64,000 bases of DNA from Pictodentalium vernedei (lineage: Eukaryota; Mollusca; Scaphopoda; Dentaliida; Dentaliidae): assembly GCA_031216915.1 (NCBI GenBank), contig CM062294.1, positions 29,527,128 through 29,591,127 on the forward strand, given 5' to 3'. Below are positions 22,968-33,596 of the stretch, piece after piece. Each line of letters opens with the position of its first letter. The stretch's first letter is position 1. Position numbers and translations under genes: made by a program. The notes under the pieces were generated by a model, which ran no database searches, was not told the origin of the DNA, and saw nothing but the letters and a program-made list of their open reading frames with translations.

Positions 22968-24355
22968 ATGTCTTTCAAAGTGTGCCTCTGTCGTCATAGT
23001 TAATCAAGAGCTAGCGGCAATAAGTGCTCATGGAATATATCTATCACCTAAGAGGTCCCTTGTAGGATCGATGGAGTGACATTCGCTAGCTCACCCAGTG
23101 TAGCGTCCATTCATCGAATGGTTCAGCAGCCGGGTTCGTCGGTTGCGGTCTAGGAAGGAGATTTGGGTGATGCGAGCACTATAATAACTTTAGTACTCAC
23201 TCAGTGACGACGGATTGAGGACAGATCGGAGGAAGCCTGTTAGTCCGGTTCCTGGCTCGTCCAGGTCCGTCCGGGCTGTGAGCGAGAGAGGTCCCTCTCT
23301 CGTACAACAACATAGGGGACCGCTTGTTGTGGTTCAGATATTTCGCATTCGGAGCATATGACCGCCGCTCGGGACGCTCCGTTATATTGACAGTCCGAGA
23401 GACACAGTTAGCACAGTTTATCGCAGCATCCCAGCAATCGGCAGTTTCTCGGTCGGATCAGGAATTATCCGATGGTGCTGGGTCGGTGCGCTCTGCTGTT
23501 GCATCAGGTTCGGACGACCGAACGCTTTATAGGGTCTGACAGGATGGTGAAAGGGATTCGGACGATTTTGAGTTTTCCCTTTCGGAACAACGGAAGCTGC
23601 CATACATTTCTTCCGGCATTATCTTCCAGTGGTTGTTCCTTCGGACTACATTGCTGCGATGTTGGATAAGAGACTTATAGCGTCATTGGACTCGGAATTT
23701 TGGATCGGTTCAGGGACATTGTCCCTGACTTACCGACGCAGTCCAATAATGTCATTAGAACATTTGTATTATTTATCGACGCTATATATATATAAGCCTG
23801 CTACCAAGCATGATAGTTTAGTTTCTTGTCCGCAATGCTCAATTCTGCCTTTTATCATTTCTAGGAATAATTTATTTTGGCAGAACAGGGCATACAGAGA
23901 GTTTATATGTGTCTAGACGGCGGGGTTAAAGACTGGAAATTATCTTTTTCGCCGTCTATGTCTTTTCCAACCACAATGTTAGAAACGACAATGATATCTA
24001 ATAGACTTAACTTAGACGCTTTATCATACGTAATCCACCTTACTGAGGCGTTATCATTACGTCTTCAAGAGAAAGAATTCCGGGATATGATCCTCAATGT
24101 GATTTCTTTCAAGGGCAGTAGTTTGTTCATGTATAACTCCGCCCTCAAGTGGCAATCTGGAGTTGGTTAGATGTGACGCAGCCCTAGCTACATTCACACG
24201 CGTGGATAGTAAGGTGAAGAACTCTCTCAGAGTCGCTTCGGTCTCGGAGAAGCTTCTCTTCGACGGCAACTTTTCAGCAATCCATGAATTGCTCGATATA
24301 CATGTTCTCTTGTCTATCAAGTGTAGCAAGAGATTCAGACTGGGGCAAACATTCG
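22968..24355 (+). pseudogene. DIRS B gag-like, unit 2 plus gag core (degenerate)
   Basis: Unit 2 lacks about 300 bp present in copies A and C, at a junction near 23403 (CCGAGAGAC joined to ACAGTTAGCACAG). The core is the best preserved of the three copies: EQGIQRVYMCLDGGVKDWK, SFPTTMLETTMISNRLNLDA, LRLQEKEFRDMILNVIS, then ELVRCDAALATFTRVDSKV and SEKLLFDGNFSAIHELLDI. It runs straight into RNase H, with no reverse transcriptase sequence. Confidence 0.6.
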
Positions 24356-24950
24356 GTGGTTGACTCAGAGAGTGCCACTGCAGTTGCCGGATCCGAGTTT
24401 TATAATTATGATGGTTGCCAGTCAAACAGGTTGGGGTACAATATTGATCCCAACAGATTCGTAGTGCCAGGGTCTTTGGGTTCCGCAGTCTCTAGGCAAG
24501 CACTTATCTTCCACGGAATAATGTTTTTTAGGCTTGCTTTATGTCATTGGATGAACATTATTCAGAAACGCATGTCCAAATCCTGTCCGATAATACGACA
24601 GTAGTTGCGTATCTCCGGAACCAGGGAGGCACTCATTCGATTCCGTTATTCAATTTAACGGAAAGAATCCTTCTGTTTGTTATAGTACATCAAGTTCTGC
24701 TTCGGTCCGTCATATTCCGGGTCGTCTGATTGTATTACCGGACTCCCTTTCACGTAAGGGTCGCTTGTTGCCGTCAGAATGGACTCTCAACAAACAAGTA
24801 TTCAATCAGATTTGCTATCAATGGGAGCGCCCAATGATAATTTATTTACGACACAACTTGCTAATCAATTGCAGACGTATGTGTTTGCATGTCCGGATCT
24901 CTGAGCTTATGTTGTTAACGCTCTATTGATCTAATAGGACGGAATGATAG
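24315..24950 (+). pseudogene. DIRS B RNase H domain (degenerate)
   Basis: Motifs are LQLPDPSF, VASQTGWGTILIPTDS, HVQILSDNTTVVAYLRNQGG, RHIPGRLIVLPDSLSRKG and SEWTLNKQVFNQICYQWERP. The second motif keeps the Asp (SDNTT), but the first catalytic Asp is Val (codons 24408-24422), as in A and C. Frameshifts separate the blocks. This copy best shows the original RNase H sequence. Confidence 0.78.
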
Positions 24951-25049
24951 GATATGCGTATCCTCCTGTGCTGTTGTTTCAGCAGGTATTGCTAAGATAA
25001 ACAACCACAATACATTTCTGTTGATAGCATCTCTGTCTTCACAGGGACC

Positions 25050-26225
25050 GTGGGTAAATTTACTCAGATGTCTACTGTGGGACTTAACGCGAAAACTTCC
25101 TCCATGAGAGGATCTTCTTTCGCTGGGGAAAATCGTGTCATCTTCATCACAACCCGCAAGGTCTCAACCTTCACATATTCCGTTGTGTGGTCCTTATTGC
25201 ATTGTAAGCATTGTACTGGACGAGCTTTGGTCGCGATTTCTTACTGTAGGAGAACCTCTTCTTCGCTATTCTATGCGGCTAAAGTGGAGGCTCTTCCGTC
25301 GTTGTTGTAGGGATCACTATGTTGATATTGTTGATCCCTCCATACTAGTCATTGCAACTTTCTAGTATACTTGTTTGACAAGATCTACTGCAGCCTGATA
25401 CTATTAAGGTTATAGGTCTATGTTATCTCATACCTATGCACTCTATGATAGTTTACAATTGAATCTTATGTCTCTTTATCTAAGTCAGTTAGTAACTTTT
25501 CGATAAATAGACTTAGAATCATTAGATTAAATTTCTATATGGAATTTAACTTCGGTTCTTATTTAGCTAAGTAATCATTTGAGCCTCTGGAAACAGTAGT
25601 TTTCAAATTCTGACCTTTTAGACAGTAATTCTGTTGGCTTCTCTTTTACTGAAGAGTCAGTGAGCTTCATGCACTATCGGTGGATGATTCTCACTTTCGT
25701 AGTTTCGGAATCACTACTTCCTTTACTATTTAGGTTGGATTTTTGGTTAAGAGTCAGGCTCCTAATAAATATCCGGAACCTGTTGTTATTAAGGTCCTTC
25801 CGTCTTCGTACGGGCATAGGCCTTTACTCTGTACGGTTAGAGTTTACGTATTTATAAACAGATATCTGTTTATTACTACGGACGTAAGCTTCTTCTGTCT
25901 TTGATGCCTAATAGAAGGACGTTACGCCCCATTCTATTGCTAATGGATTCAATTAACTATCAGTACTGCTTATGGTATATCATTGACTCAGCATTTGTGC
26001 TTGAGATTTCGGCTCATGAAGTAAGAGTTCTTTCTACATCTTGGGCTTACATTAATAGTGTTGCTATTATAGATTTTTGAAGGCTGCTCATTGCGCTCAG
26101 CCATCCACATTCATGAATTTTTTATCTCAGAAATATCGAGTCCATTTCTGGAGGCCTCTTTTGTTAGGTCTATTATCTACTGCTCAGAATGTCATTCACT
26201 TAACAGTTGCTACTATAGCTAGGTA
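25050..26225 (+). pseudogene. DIRS B tyrosine recombinase (degenerate)
   Basis: Blocks are RFLTVGEPLLRYSMRLKWRL, RDHYVDIVDPSILVIATF, RVSELHALSVDDSHFR (arginine I, after a TGA), AHEVRVLSTSWAYINSV (His/Arg II, 26010-26024) and KAAHCAQPSTFMNF. The tyrosine codon after MNF is lost from the frame, because the T-run has six T's instead of five and reads MNFLSQ. Alignment to D is straightforward over all these blocks. Confidence 0.75.
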
Positions 26226-26790
26226 GGCTGTCTGTTTCGGCAGTGACTCCATTCTGCTGCCCTCTTCGCTCTGGGCTATTTGACCCAGGGCAAGAAAAAG
26301 GGGGGGGGGGGGAGGGTGTTCCCTTGGGTCACCTGTTTTACTATGAAAACTAGGGGATACCTCCTCCGGAGTTAGTAATGCTGAGCTGTTACTGGGATGG
26401 CTTTTTAGTGAGAAGTTTATGTTTTAAAAATTCATTCAGGTCTTAGTTTTTAAAGTATAGCTTTTGAATATAGCACGTGTCAACGGACGTTATTATACAA
26501 TCCTCAGACACTTTTAAGGAGTATAAAGAGTCTCTATTCTCTAGACTTACTTTATTTATTGGCTTACTTTAAAAATTATTAGTATAAGGATTATACTACA
26601 TATTAATAGAGTACATGGATGTATGATGCTCAATTTTGCAAGGTGTTGTATCTTTCTAATTTAACATAAATAAGAAAGATACATGTAAGGCCTAATACTT
26701 CTTTTTCCCTAGAGGGGATGACTCTATTTTATATAATTGAGCGTATTCCAACTTGCTCTATGTCCTAGGCCCTCCAGCCTTTTTACTATT
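26226..26790 (+). other. DIRS B 3' non-coding region with G-tract
   Basis: It holds the same G-run after GGGCAAGAAAAA and the same small hairpin as in A. There is no gene. Confidence 0.6.
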
Positions 26791-26879
26791 CAGCTATGTC
26801 TGGGTCATTGGTACAGTATAAAAATGTTAAAAAATTTATAGTAATTTATATATTTTTTATACTTACCAATGACCCAGAC
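26791..26879 (+). repeat. DIRS B internal complementary region (ICR)
   Basis: It joins complements of the left and right tips (AGTATAAAAAT|GTTAAAAAATT). The pattern TAATTTATATATT matches this copy's own right end. Confidence 0.85.
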
Positions 26880-26953
26880 GGGGATGGCCCTCCCAGGAGT
26901 TGGGAACTCATACCTCCCCGCTGAGTACATAACCCTTACCAGGCACTGGTTAT

Positions 26954-27181
26954 AAGAATGATTAATGGCGCCAATTTCGGAACGTCCTTGACACTGCGCA
27001 TGCGCAGTAGAGGTGAAGTGTGGAGGGCCATTCAGGACATGTTTTCTTTGGTTTTAGATGCAAATTTTGGGGATTGGGGGGCAAAATTTGTGTTTGGCCC
27101 TATATTTTAAGAGTTAGCACCAGCTATGTCTGGGTCATTGGTAAGTATAAAAAATATATAAATTACTATAAATTTTTTAAC
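26954..27181 (+). repeat. DIRS B right terminal region and inverted repeat
   Basis: The complement of 20538-20729, plus a right tip ending TTTTTTAAC at 27181. Confidence 0.85.
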
Positions 27182-27282
27182 ATTCTCGAATGGCCCACGG
27201 AAACGTACCCGGTATTCCCATCAAATGGACAATATTCAACCGATGAGTCTTTCAATACTGGTGTCACACGTCATCTTCCCCC

Positions 27283-28628
27283 TCTGGATATCTTCTTCCC
27301 CTCCGTGGGGGGAAGATATCCTAGTATATCTTCCCCCCACCCTGAATATCTTCCCCCCCCCTCCCCCACCACGAAAATTTTTTTGGGATTAATTTAACAT
27401 TATTTGATGATGAAATGGCGAGAAAAATGGGGTTTTTTGGCACAATGTTGTTTTTTTTAGGTTCAACCTGGATATCTTGCTCTCATCCTGTTGAAAACCT
27501 GTGACAAAAAATCATTTCAATATTTTCTCAACTATTCTGGTTCATGTTGTCATGTGACATGAAGTGTAACTGTTTTGGGTAGAGAAATTGGTTTCGGATA
27601 TGGAATGGGAGGTGGGTGGGGGGGGGGGGGAAGATATCCAGGCCTGGATATCTTCCCCCCCCACCATGACAAAAAATTTTTTGTCAAACATTTGACACTA
27701 ATTGATAATGAAATGGTGAGAGAAACAGATTTGGGACTTTAAAAATGGTTTCGGATAAACACTGAGTTAGGGTTGGTTGGAATGGGAGGTGGGGGGGGGG
27801 GAAGATATCCAGGCCTGGATATCTTCCCCCCCCCCCCCCCCCCCCCCCCACCATGACAAAAAATTTTTGTCAAACATTTGACACTAATTGATAATGAAAT
27901 GGTGAGAGAAATAGATTTGGGACTTTAAAAATGGTTTCGGATAAACACTGAGTTAGGGTTTGTTGGAATGGGAGGTGGGGGGGGGGCGGGGGGGAAGATA
28001 TCCAGGCCTGGATATCTCCCCCCACCATGACAAAAAAAATTTTGTCAAACATTTGACACAAATTGATAATGAAATGGTATGATAAATAGATTTGGGGGCT
28101 TTAAAAATGGTTTCGGATAAACACTGAGTTAGGGTTGGTTGGAATGGGAGGTGGGGGGGGGGGGGGAAAGATATCCAGGCCTGGATATCTTCCCCACCAC
28201 CATGACAACAAAATTTTTGTCGAACATTTGACACTAATTGATAATGAAATGGTGAGAGAAATAGATTTGGGACTTTAAAAATGTTTTCGGATAAACACTG
28301 AGTTAGGGTTGGTTGGAATGGGAGGTGGGGGGGAAGATATCCAGGCCCCTGGATATCTTCCCCCCCACCATGACAAAAAAATTTTTGTCAAACATTTGAC
28401 ACTAATTGATAATGAAATGGTGAGAGAAATAGATTTGGGACTTAAAAATGGTTTCGGATAAACACTGAGTTAGGGTTGGTTGGAATGGGAGGTGGGGGGG
28501 GGGCAAAAACTCTTTTCTCACCATTTCATCATCAAATAATGTCAAATTTATCAAAAAAAAATTTTTTATGGGTGGGGGGGGAAGATATCCAGGGTGGGGG
28601 GGGGGGGAGGGGTGAAGATATCCGGTTA
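27283..28628 (+). repeat. Palindromic G/C-rich satellite, about 180-bp units
   Basis: Five to six units share TTTCGGATAAACACTGAGTT, AATGGGAGGTGGGG, a palindrome GATATCCAGGCCTGGATATC flanked by G-run and C-run, and CAAACATTTGACACTAATTG. Every unit has its own G-run/C-run hairpin. Frames here are low-complexity artefacts. Confidence 0.8.
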
Positions 28629-28859
28629 CATCGGTATTATCATTATAGCAAAATACCATGCAGCCCTAGACAAAGAATCTGTATGTACCTGTGACTTTAA
28701 GCTTGGCATCGTCCGATCTTGCCTTATCATGAAGTGATGGATGCTTCTTACTGATGCATATGAGAGGTGAGATGTAGTGCCTGTCGCTTAGGTTTTGTAC
28801 AAAGTCTAACATTTTTTACATGTGTATGTAGTCGTGGGTTTATCTACTGTAAAATATGA

Positions 28860-28925
28860 GTGTATTACCGATGTCATTTGGAACCACGTGACATGTGTGA
28901 TTCCAAATGACATTGGTAATACACT
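28860..28925. repeat. Hairpin, 24-bp arms
   Basis: GTGTATTACCGATGTCATTT pairs with AAATGACATTGGTAATACAC across a 17-base loop containing CACGTG. Confidence 0.7.
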
Positions 28926-29350
28926 GTTAAGTTCCATGTTGACGATGTGTGCTGGTGGTTTGTGCGCAATTCCTTGCATTATTTTTGATAGGTTAGCCAG
29001 TATTAAATGTACAAATGTACGTAAACTTGAGACATTTATTAATAAGTTTTTTTTCGTATTTGATTTTCATGTCAGTGATTTTATTTTCGACTCGAATTTG
29101 ACTCAAATTTGTTGATCGACTTGACTTTGACTTGAACGATCGAATATCCTCAGGTGCCTACCACAGATGTAACACTCCCATTTCTCTGTTGCCAGAATAT
29201 TTTTAGGTGTTGTTGCACACCTTTGCAAAATATATACATAATAAAGGGATATTTGATTTTTTCTCTGTAAAATCAGTTGTAAGGTTTATTAATGATCCAA
29301 GCATCGTTCTCATCTTTAGTTCCCTGAAAGCCATTGAAAATATGAAAATA

Positions 29351-29582
29351 CAGTGGAACTAAGTTAATTGAATAGCCACTTTGCCAATAAGAGAGTCAAG
29401 GTAATTTCTCGACAGGTTACAAGATTTTTTATTCAATTAACAGGAGTTTACTCTATCACCTGTATTCAATTAACAGGTCAAACTTGTACTGGAGATATGG
29501 TAAAAGGTTATGTGTTGGGAAATTATATTCAATTAACAGGGTTATTCTGTTTAAGAGATATCCAATTGAGTGGGATCCACTG
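29351..29582. mobile_element. TA-flanked MITE, CAGTGGA ends, short copy
   Basis: It begins CAGTGGAACTAAGTTAATTG and ends GGATCCACTG, with TA on each side. It contains repeated ATTCAATTAACAGG. It is related to 33049-33477 and 58733-59137 but lacks their central hairpin. Confidence 0.65.
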
Positions 29583-29729
29583 TATACCAAGGATATTATG
29601 AAAACACCTTCTATTCACTCTTCATTCAAGTACAGGGGAACTGGAATGTAGTTGCTGAATTCATGCAAATATAGAGTCAAGATGAATTATAAAAGCTATT
29701 GTCAGTTCATTTTTATGTCCTTATTTATA

Positions 29730-30122
29730 GGAGGCGCGGTGGCAGTGTGGTAACCGGTTCTTGTCAAATCACCGAAGTTAAGCAACATCGAGCCCGGTTA
29801 GTCCTCAGTTGGGTGACCATCTGAGCTATCGATTCAGACTTCCAGGTTGTGTTATTGGGCAAGGCACTTAATCCCCGATTGTCGACATGGGGGCATGATG
29901 ACGCCGTGTACTAAGGTGTACTGCACGTCGATGATGCACATGTCTTCAACCAATCTAACCCTGCCTGTGCTGCAGTGCGGAGTTACGATGTTGGGGAGCT
30001 GGCAGGTGCTTGTTCCTCGGTGGTTCTTTCCGGGTACTCCGGCTTCCTCCACCTGTAAAACTGTCATGGTCATGATTAGCCATTGTGCATAAGTATGTGG
30101 CCATAAACACCAATAGATAAAT
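29730..30122 (+). mobile_element. 5S rRNA-derived SINE
   Basis: The head contains a 5S rRNA-like block (GAAGTTAAGCAACATCGAGC, CCGGTTAGT, TTGGGTGACCATCTGAG) in place of a tRNA head. The body and tail are the same as in the tRNA SINEs (GGGCAAGGCACTT, GGTACTCCGGCTTCCTCCAC, AACACCAATAGATAAATA). The flanking ATGTCCTTATTTAT on both sides is a target-site duplication. Confidence 0.8.
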
Positions 30123-30260
30123 AATGTCCTTATTTATTTCTCAATTTATAACCCTGTCAATTGCATAAAACATACTAACACCAAACCATTTACCATACCT
30201 TCATTGCAGAGTTTACAAGTCAATTACATCTATGTTGTAAATTCCTGCTAACTGAAAAAA

Positions 30261-30905
30261 GGGAGCGTGGTGGCTCAGTGGTAGACTGTTGGACTTCTAT
30301 GCTAGAAGACCCGAGTTCGATCCCCATCCGGGATTACCTGTGTTGTGTCTTTGGGCAAGGCACCTTATTCTAGTTGCCCACATGGGGGCATGATGACCCC
30401 TTGTACTATGGTGTACTGCACGTTGATGGTGCACATGTCTTCAACTGCTGTAACCCTGCTTGAATTGAGTTAGAATGCTGAGGAGCTGGCAGCTACTCGT
30501 CATTGCTCGGTGGTTCTCTCCAGGTACTCTGGCTTCCTCCACCCATAAAAATGTCACAGTCATGATTAGCCATTGTGCATAAGTATATGACCTTAACCCT
30601 CTGCACTCTGATGTCAAAATGGTAAAGTTTTCAGCAGCAAATATTTCCCATAATGCAGTTTGATATTTAACCAAATATACCTTGTTTGACAGAGCTCAGT
30701 GAGCTCTGTCAAACAAGATATAATTGGTTAAATTCATTGTTAAAGAAGACAAAAATGGAGTGATTGGAGAAAATTCTGTTGCACGACCAGTCTGCTAGGG
30801 GTTAAACACCAATAAATAAATAAATAAATAAATAATTAGCCATTGTGCGGAATTTTGTGACCTTAAAAAACACCAATAACTAAATAATTTGCTTCAGTAT
30901 TTCAC
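30261..30905 (+). mobile_element. tRNA-derived SINE interrupted by a TTAA MITE
   Basis: A box GGTGGCTCAGTGGTAG, B box GAGTTCGATCCCC, then the usual body. Its tail is split at GACCTTAA by the MITE at 30597-30801 and continues as ACACCAATAAATAAATAAA. A second partial tail (TTAGCCATTGTGCGG ...) follows, suggesting a local duplication. Confidence 0.75.
30597..30801. mobile_element. TTAA MITE, type III, inside a SINE
   Basis: It begins CCCTCTGCACTCTGATGTC, ends CTGCTAGGGG and is flanked by TTAA at 30593-30596 and 30802-30805. The empty site GACCTTAAACACC is seen in the SINE at 1406 (and with small changes at 48992). The hairpin centre is CAGAGCTCAGTGAGCTCTG. Confidence 0.8.
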
Positions 30906-30998
30906 ATAATTACAGGTTGTTGAACTTGGTCAATTTTCAGCATAACAGTTAAATTTAAAATTTGTATTGTTTTCATTTATTCTATTTTATTCTTACAG

Positions 30999-31827
30999 TC
31001 CAACCAGGAGTGTTATGTCTGATCCAGGTACAGAATCCATCGATCCACGACATAAACCAATTCCTAGAGTTAATGATGATAGATATGATATTGATAGCTT
31101 AGTTAGTCCTAGAAGTCTTACAACAGATGCTATAGCTCAACATGATAAATATACAAAGAAAACATCATGGATGTGTCGGAAGGAATTGAACTTTAAAGAA
31201 CCTGACAGCAGTACAGAGATGTCATATAATGATTTGAAAATGTCTAAAAACAAACTTTCAAACAAGCCTATTGTGAATCCTAAAATTACGAAAATACAAG
31301 GAGTAAGCAACCGTCATGATCTTCAAATGACGGATTCTTCTGAGAAAGTCTATTATAAGAAAACAAATCTTAGAGATAATCCCCCACGGAATCACGTTAT
31401 TGGTTCAGAAATTTATGGAAATAATGATTACTTAAACCAGACAAGATATAGTGTAACAGATTATTTCAAGAAATACCATCATGGTAATATTATAGGACAA
31501 AATAACGACGCTTTGACCCAAGACATGGTGTATCAAAAACGTCCATATTCACAGAATAATGGCATGTCAGCTGACGTCTCAAACACTGAAGTGTCGTTAG
31601 GTACCAGTAAACAGGATGATCATTACCGTGGTACTGAACTTGATCTTTCATTAAGTACAATAGATGATAAAATGTCCAGCATTACATCTCTGATTACAAG
31701 AACATCTGTTTCAACAGCTGTTACTGTTGATGACAGAGCATTTAGAAGAGGAATAGAAATTCTTGATTCTAATATAGCGAAAGTACAAGATTCATTGAGA
31801 CGAACTCGGAAGATGTTTACATCATAA
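30999..31827 (+). CDS. Coiled-coil protein, terminal exon with stop
   Basis: The acceptor is a long T-rich tract ending TTCTTACAG at 30998. The exon encodes 275 residues and stops with TAA at 31825-31827. Most of it is polar and low in hydrophobic residues (Asp, Ser, Asn, Lys and Tyr rich), so probably disordered. The last 35 residues form a predicted amphipathic helix containing FRRGIEILDSNIAKVQDSL before the end MFTS. The long undisturbed frame inside a repeat-rich region is the best evidence for a real gene here. Joining to 15260 restores a Ser codon. I do not recognise the family; the C-terminal helix could be a docking motif, but that is a guess. A fold-back MITE begins 82 bp after the stop, and no AATAAA is visible before it. 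Confidence 0.8.
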
Positions 31828-31909
31828 CTAGACAATTACTCTAAGTTTGGGTAATCTGTTGCCATAATCCATTGCCTTTACATAGAATTTTCTTGCTGCC
31901 AACAGAGAC

Positions 31910-32227
31910 TACAGTTAAAACTAGAAGTCCTGTCATGAATTGCACCCTTATCTTGACACAATTTTGCACAAGAATTGCGCGCAATTTTCCTATTGAAAAT
32001 ACCCAAATTACCACAGAGTCTTGCCATTACTCACAGCAAACACAAGCAATGTTTCAGCCAATGGACCTCCGGGTTAAACCCGGAGGTCCATTGGCTGAAC
32101 CATTGCTTGTGCATAGGTTGCGAAGAGAATGTGATAGCCTTTCCATATGACCTAACGCGCCGATAAACACGCTAAATGGTGAGGTGTTTGCGCGCAATTG
32201 ATGACAGGACTTCTAGTTTTAACTGTA
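31910..32227. mobile_element. 318-bp fold-back MITE just downstream of the coiled-coil gene
   Basis: TACAGTTAAAACTAGAAGTC on the left pairs with GACTTCTAGTTTTAACTGTA on the right, and the TA at the tips suggests Tc1/mariner-type targeting. A second long hairpin (CCAATGGACCTCCGGGTT.. , about 32039-32112) sits in the centre. It starts 82 bp after the stop at 31827 and may lie in the 3' UTR. Confidence 0.7.
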
Positions 32228-32306
32228 TTTATCAGCTTCATTCCCAATCACATTAAGTCTGTTAACCCCACGCTCACTGGTAGTGCAAGAGAATTTTTTC
32301 CAATTA

Positions 32307-32480
32307 CAGTAAAACCTGTCTTGAGAGACCACTGTTGTGAGAGACCACCTGCCTTGACCGCTGTGACTTGTACCATTTGGTTGTTTTGCTCTGTAGTGGA
32401 CCTGTCATAAGAGACCACCTGTTTTGAGAGACCACTTTTGCATGGCAAAATGGGTGGTCTCGCAAGACAGGTTCTACTCT
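32307..32480. mobile_element. Short copy of the CTTGAGAGACC fold-back element
   Basis: It starts CAGTAAAACCTGTCTTGAG after TA and ends CAAGACAGGTTCTACT. It is a deleted relative of 54163-54881. Confidence 0.65.
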
Positions 32481-32497
32481 GTTTTTCTCTTGTTTAA

Positions 32498-32738
32498 CCC
32501 TTTACCCAACGCAGATGATTTCAAAATTTATTATTTTACATATCGTTTTTTAAATTTTTTCAAAACAATTTCACAAAACCATATCATGTGACGCCTCTTT
32601 GGAATGAGCTCATCGAGCTCATTCCAAAGAGGGGTCACATGATATGGTTTTGTTGAAATTTTTTGAAAAATAATATTTTTCCAGCTGCTTAATTTGCATA
32701 TTATGTGGGCAGATGCGGGCGGTTCGATGGGTAAAAGT
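32498..32738. mobile_element. TTAA MITE, type II
   Basis: TTAA at 32494-32497 and 32739-32742. The ends are CCCTTTACCCAACGCAGATG and TGGGTAAAAG. Long arms (CAAAACCATATCATGTGAC) end in the hairpin CCTCTTTGGAATGAGCTC. Confidence 0.7.
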
Positions 32739-33048
32739 TTAACTATGAATTCAACCAATTATATCTTGTTTGACAGATCTCACTGCATTAAATATCAAAC
32801 TGCATTATGAGAAATAATTGCTGCTGAAAACTTTGCCATTTTGACATCAGAGAGCAGAGGATTAATTTCCCAGTTACCTGCTGCAAATTCACAATATCCT
32901 AAGCCTGGAATGAATAGGGCAGAAAAAGAAGTTCTGTTTCTCAGATAAGTTGGCAAGGACATTTAGGACTAAAAGCCCAGGTATACCTTGGGCGTGGGAA
33001 GGGGAGATGGGGAGTCTTACAAAAACAAGTCTAGCTACAAACTTAATA

Positions 33049-33477
33049 CAGTGGAGCCCACTTAATTGTATATCTCTTAACTGAATAACCCTGATAATTG
33101 AATATAATTTCCCGACACAAAACCATTTACCATACTTCCAGTACAAATTTGACCTGTTAATTGAATGTAGGTTATAGAGTAAACTCCTGTTAATTGAATA
33201 AAAAATCTTGTAAGCTGGCACAAAATTACACCGACTTTCCCCAGTTTTCCTTTGTTTATAGACCTATTTGTCTCCAGTGCATCAAATGCAGGCATTTAAT
33301 CTATTATATCTTGTTTGACAGAGCTCATAGAGCTCTGTCAAACAAGATATGATAGAATAAATGCTAAGCTTATCTCTAGAATACAGGAAAGTGACACAAT
33401 CCCTGTTAATTGAATACTCCTGTTAATTGAATAAGTTTCATTGGCAAAGTGGCTATACAATTAACAGGGTTCCACTG
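33049..33477. mobile_element. TA-flanked MITE, CAGTGGA ends, full copy
   Basis: TA on both sides; ends CAGTGGAGCCCACTTAATTG and GGGTTCCACTG. The arms carry TTAATTGAAT repeats, and the centre has the TTTGACAGAGCTCATAGAGC hairpin. About 430 bp, non-coding. Confidence 0.7.
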
Positions 33478-33596
33478 TACTTTACTCAGTGCACAGGATA
33501 TCAAAATTATTATTGGTTGAGTTGTGTTAACATCTGCCACCTATGGTTTGTCAATGATCGGTGGGTGTCTGAATGAGTGTCCAGCCATCGTCGCAC

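Larger units (their letters stand above)
20526..27181 (+). mobile_element. DIRS-type retroelement, copy B (RT-less)
   Basis: This is a 6656-bp element with the same order as copy A: leader, gag unit 1, shortened gag unit 2, gag core, RNase H, tyrosine recombinase, G-tract, ICR. It begins ATTTTTATACTG after CTAGT and ends TTTTTTAAC before ATTCTCG. Its private differences (CTGAATGGCC, CTTCACCTCTACT) occur in both inverted repeats. RT is missing at the same gag/RNase H boundary as in A and C. Confidence 0.88.
15818..28668. mobile_element. hAT-ended element, 12.85 kb with DIRS B inside
   Basis: The left end is TAGGGCTGCATGATATT; the right end, read in reverse, is TAGGGCTGCATGGTATT. The flanking octamers are identical: GACAAAGA at 15810-15817 and at 28669-28676. 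Removing DIRS B (6656 bp) leaves 6.2 kb with MITEs, a SINE relic, G-rich tracts and a palindromic satellite, but no transposase. It is therefore non-autonomous or badly decayed. The paired ends and exact 8-bp TSD are direct sequence evidence; membership of the hAT superfamily follows from them. Confidence 0.7.
15261..30998 (+). other. Second intron, filled mainly by a hAT-like element and DIRS B
   Basis: This is the 15.7-kb intron between the second visible exon and the terminal exon. About 12.85 kb is a single hAT-ended insertion (15818-28668), itself split by DIRS element B. The rest holds a TA-flanked MITE, a 5S-derived SINE, a tRNA-derived SINE and a TTAA MITE. Without the recognised repeats the intron would be about 1.5 kb. 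The stretch 15290-15817 holds nothing I recognise. Confidence 0.6.

Noticed and set aside
27020-28694. Several Pro- or Gly-rich frames in the palindromic satellite
   Set aside because: They are translations of C-runs and G-runs in the repeat units.
29319-29355. Small exon after TCTTTAG near 29319
   Set aside because: No GT donor follows; the open stretch runs into the CAGTGGA-family MITE at 29351.
29760-29830. 5S rRNA gene
   Set aside because: Only the internal promoter-like part is 5S-like. It is joined to a SINE body with tail and target duplication, so it is a SINE head. The same applies at 55735-55800.
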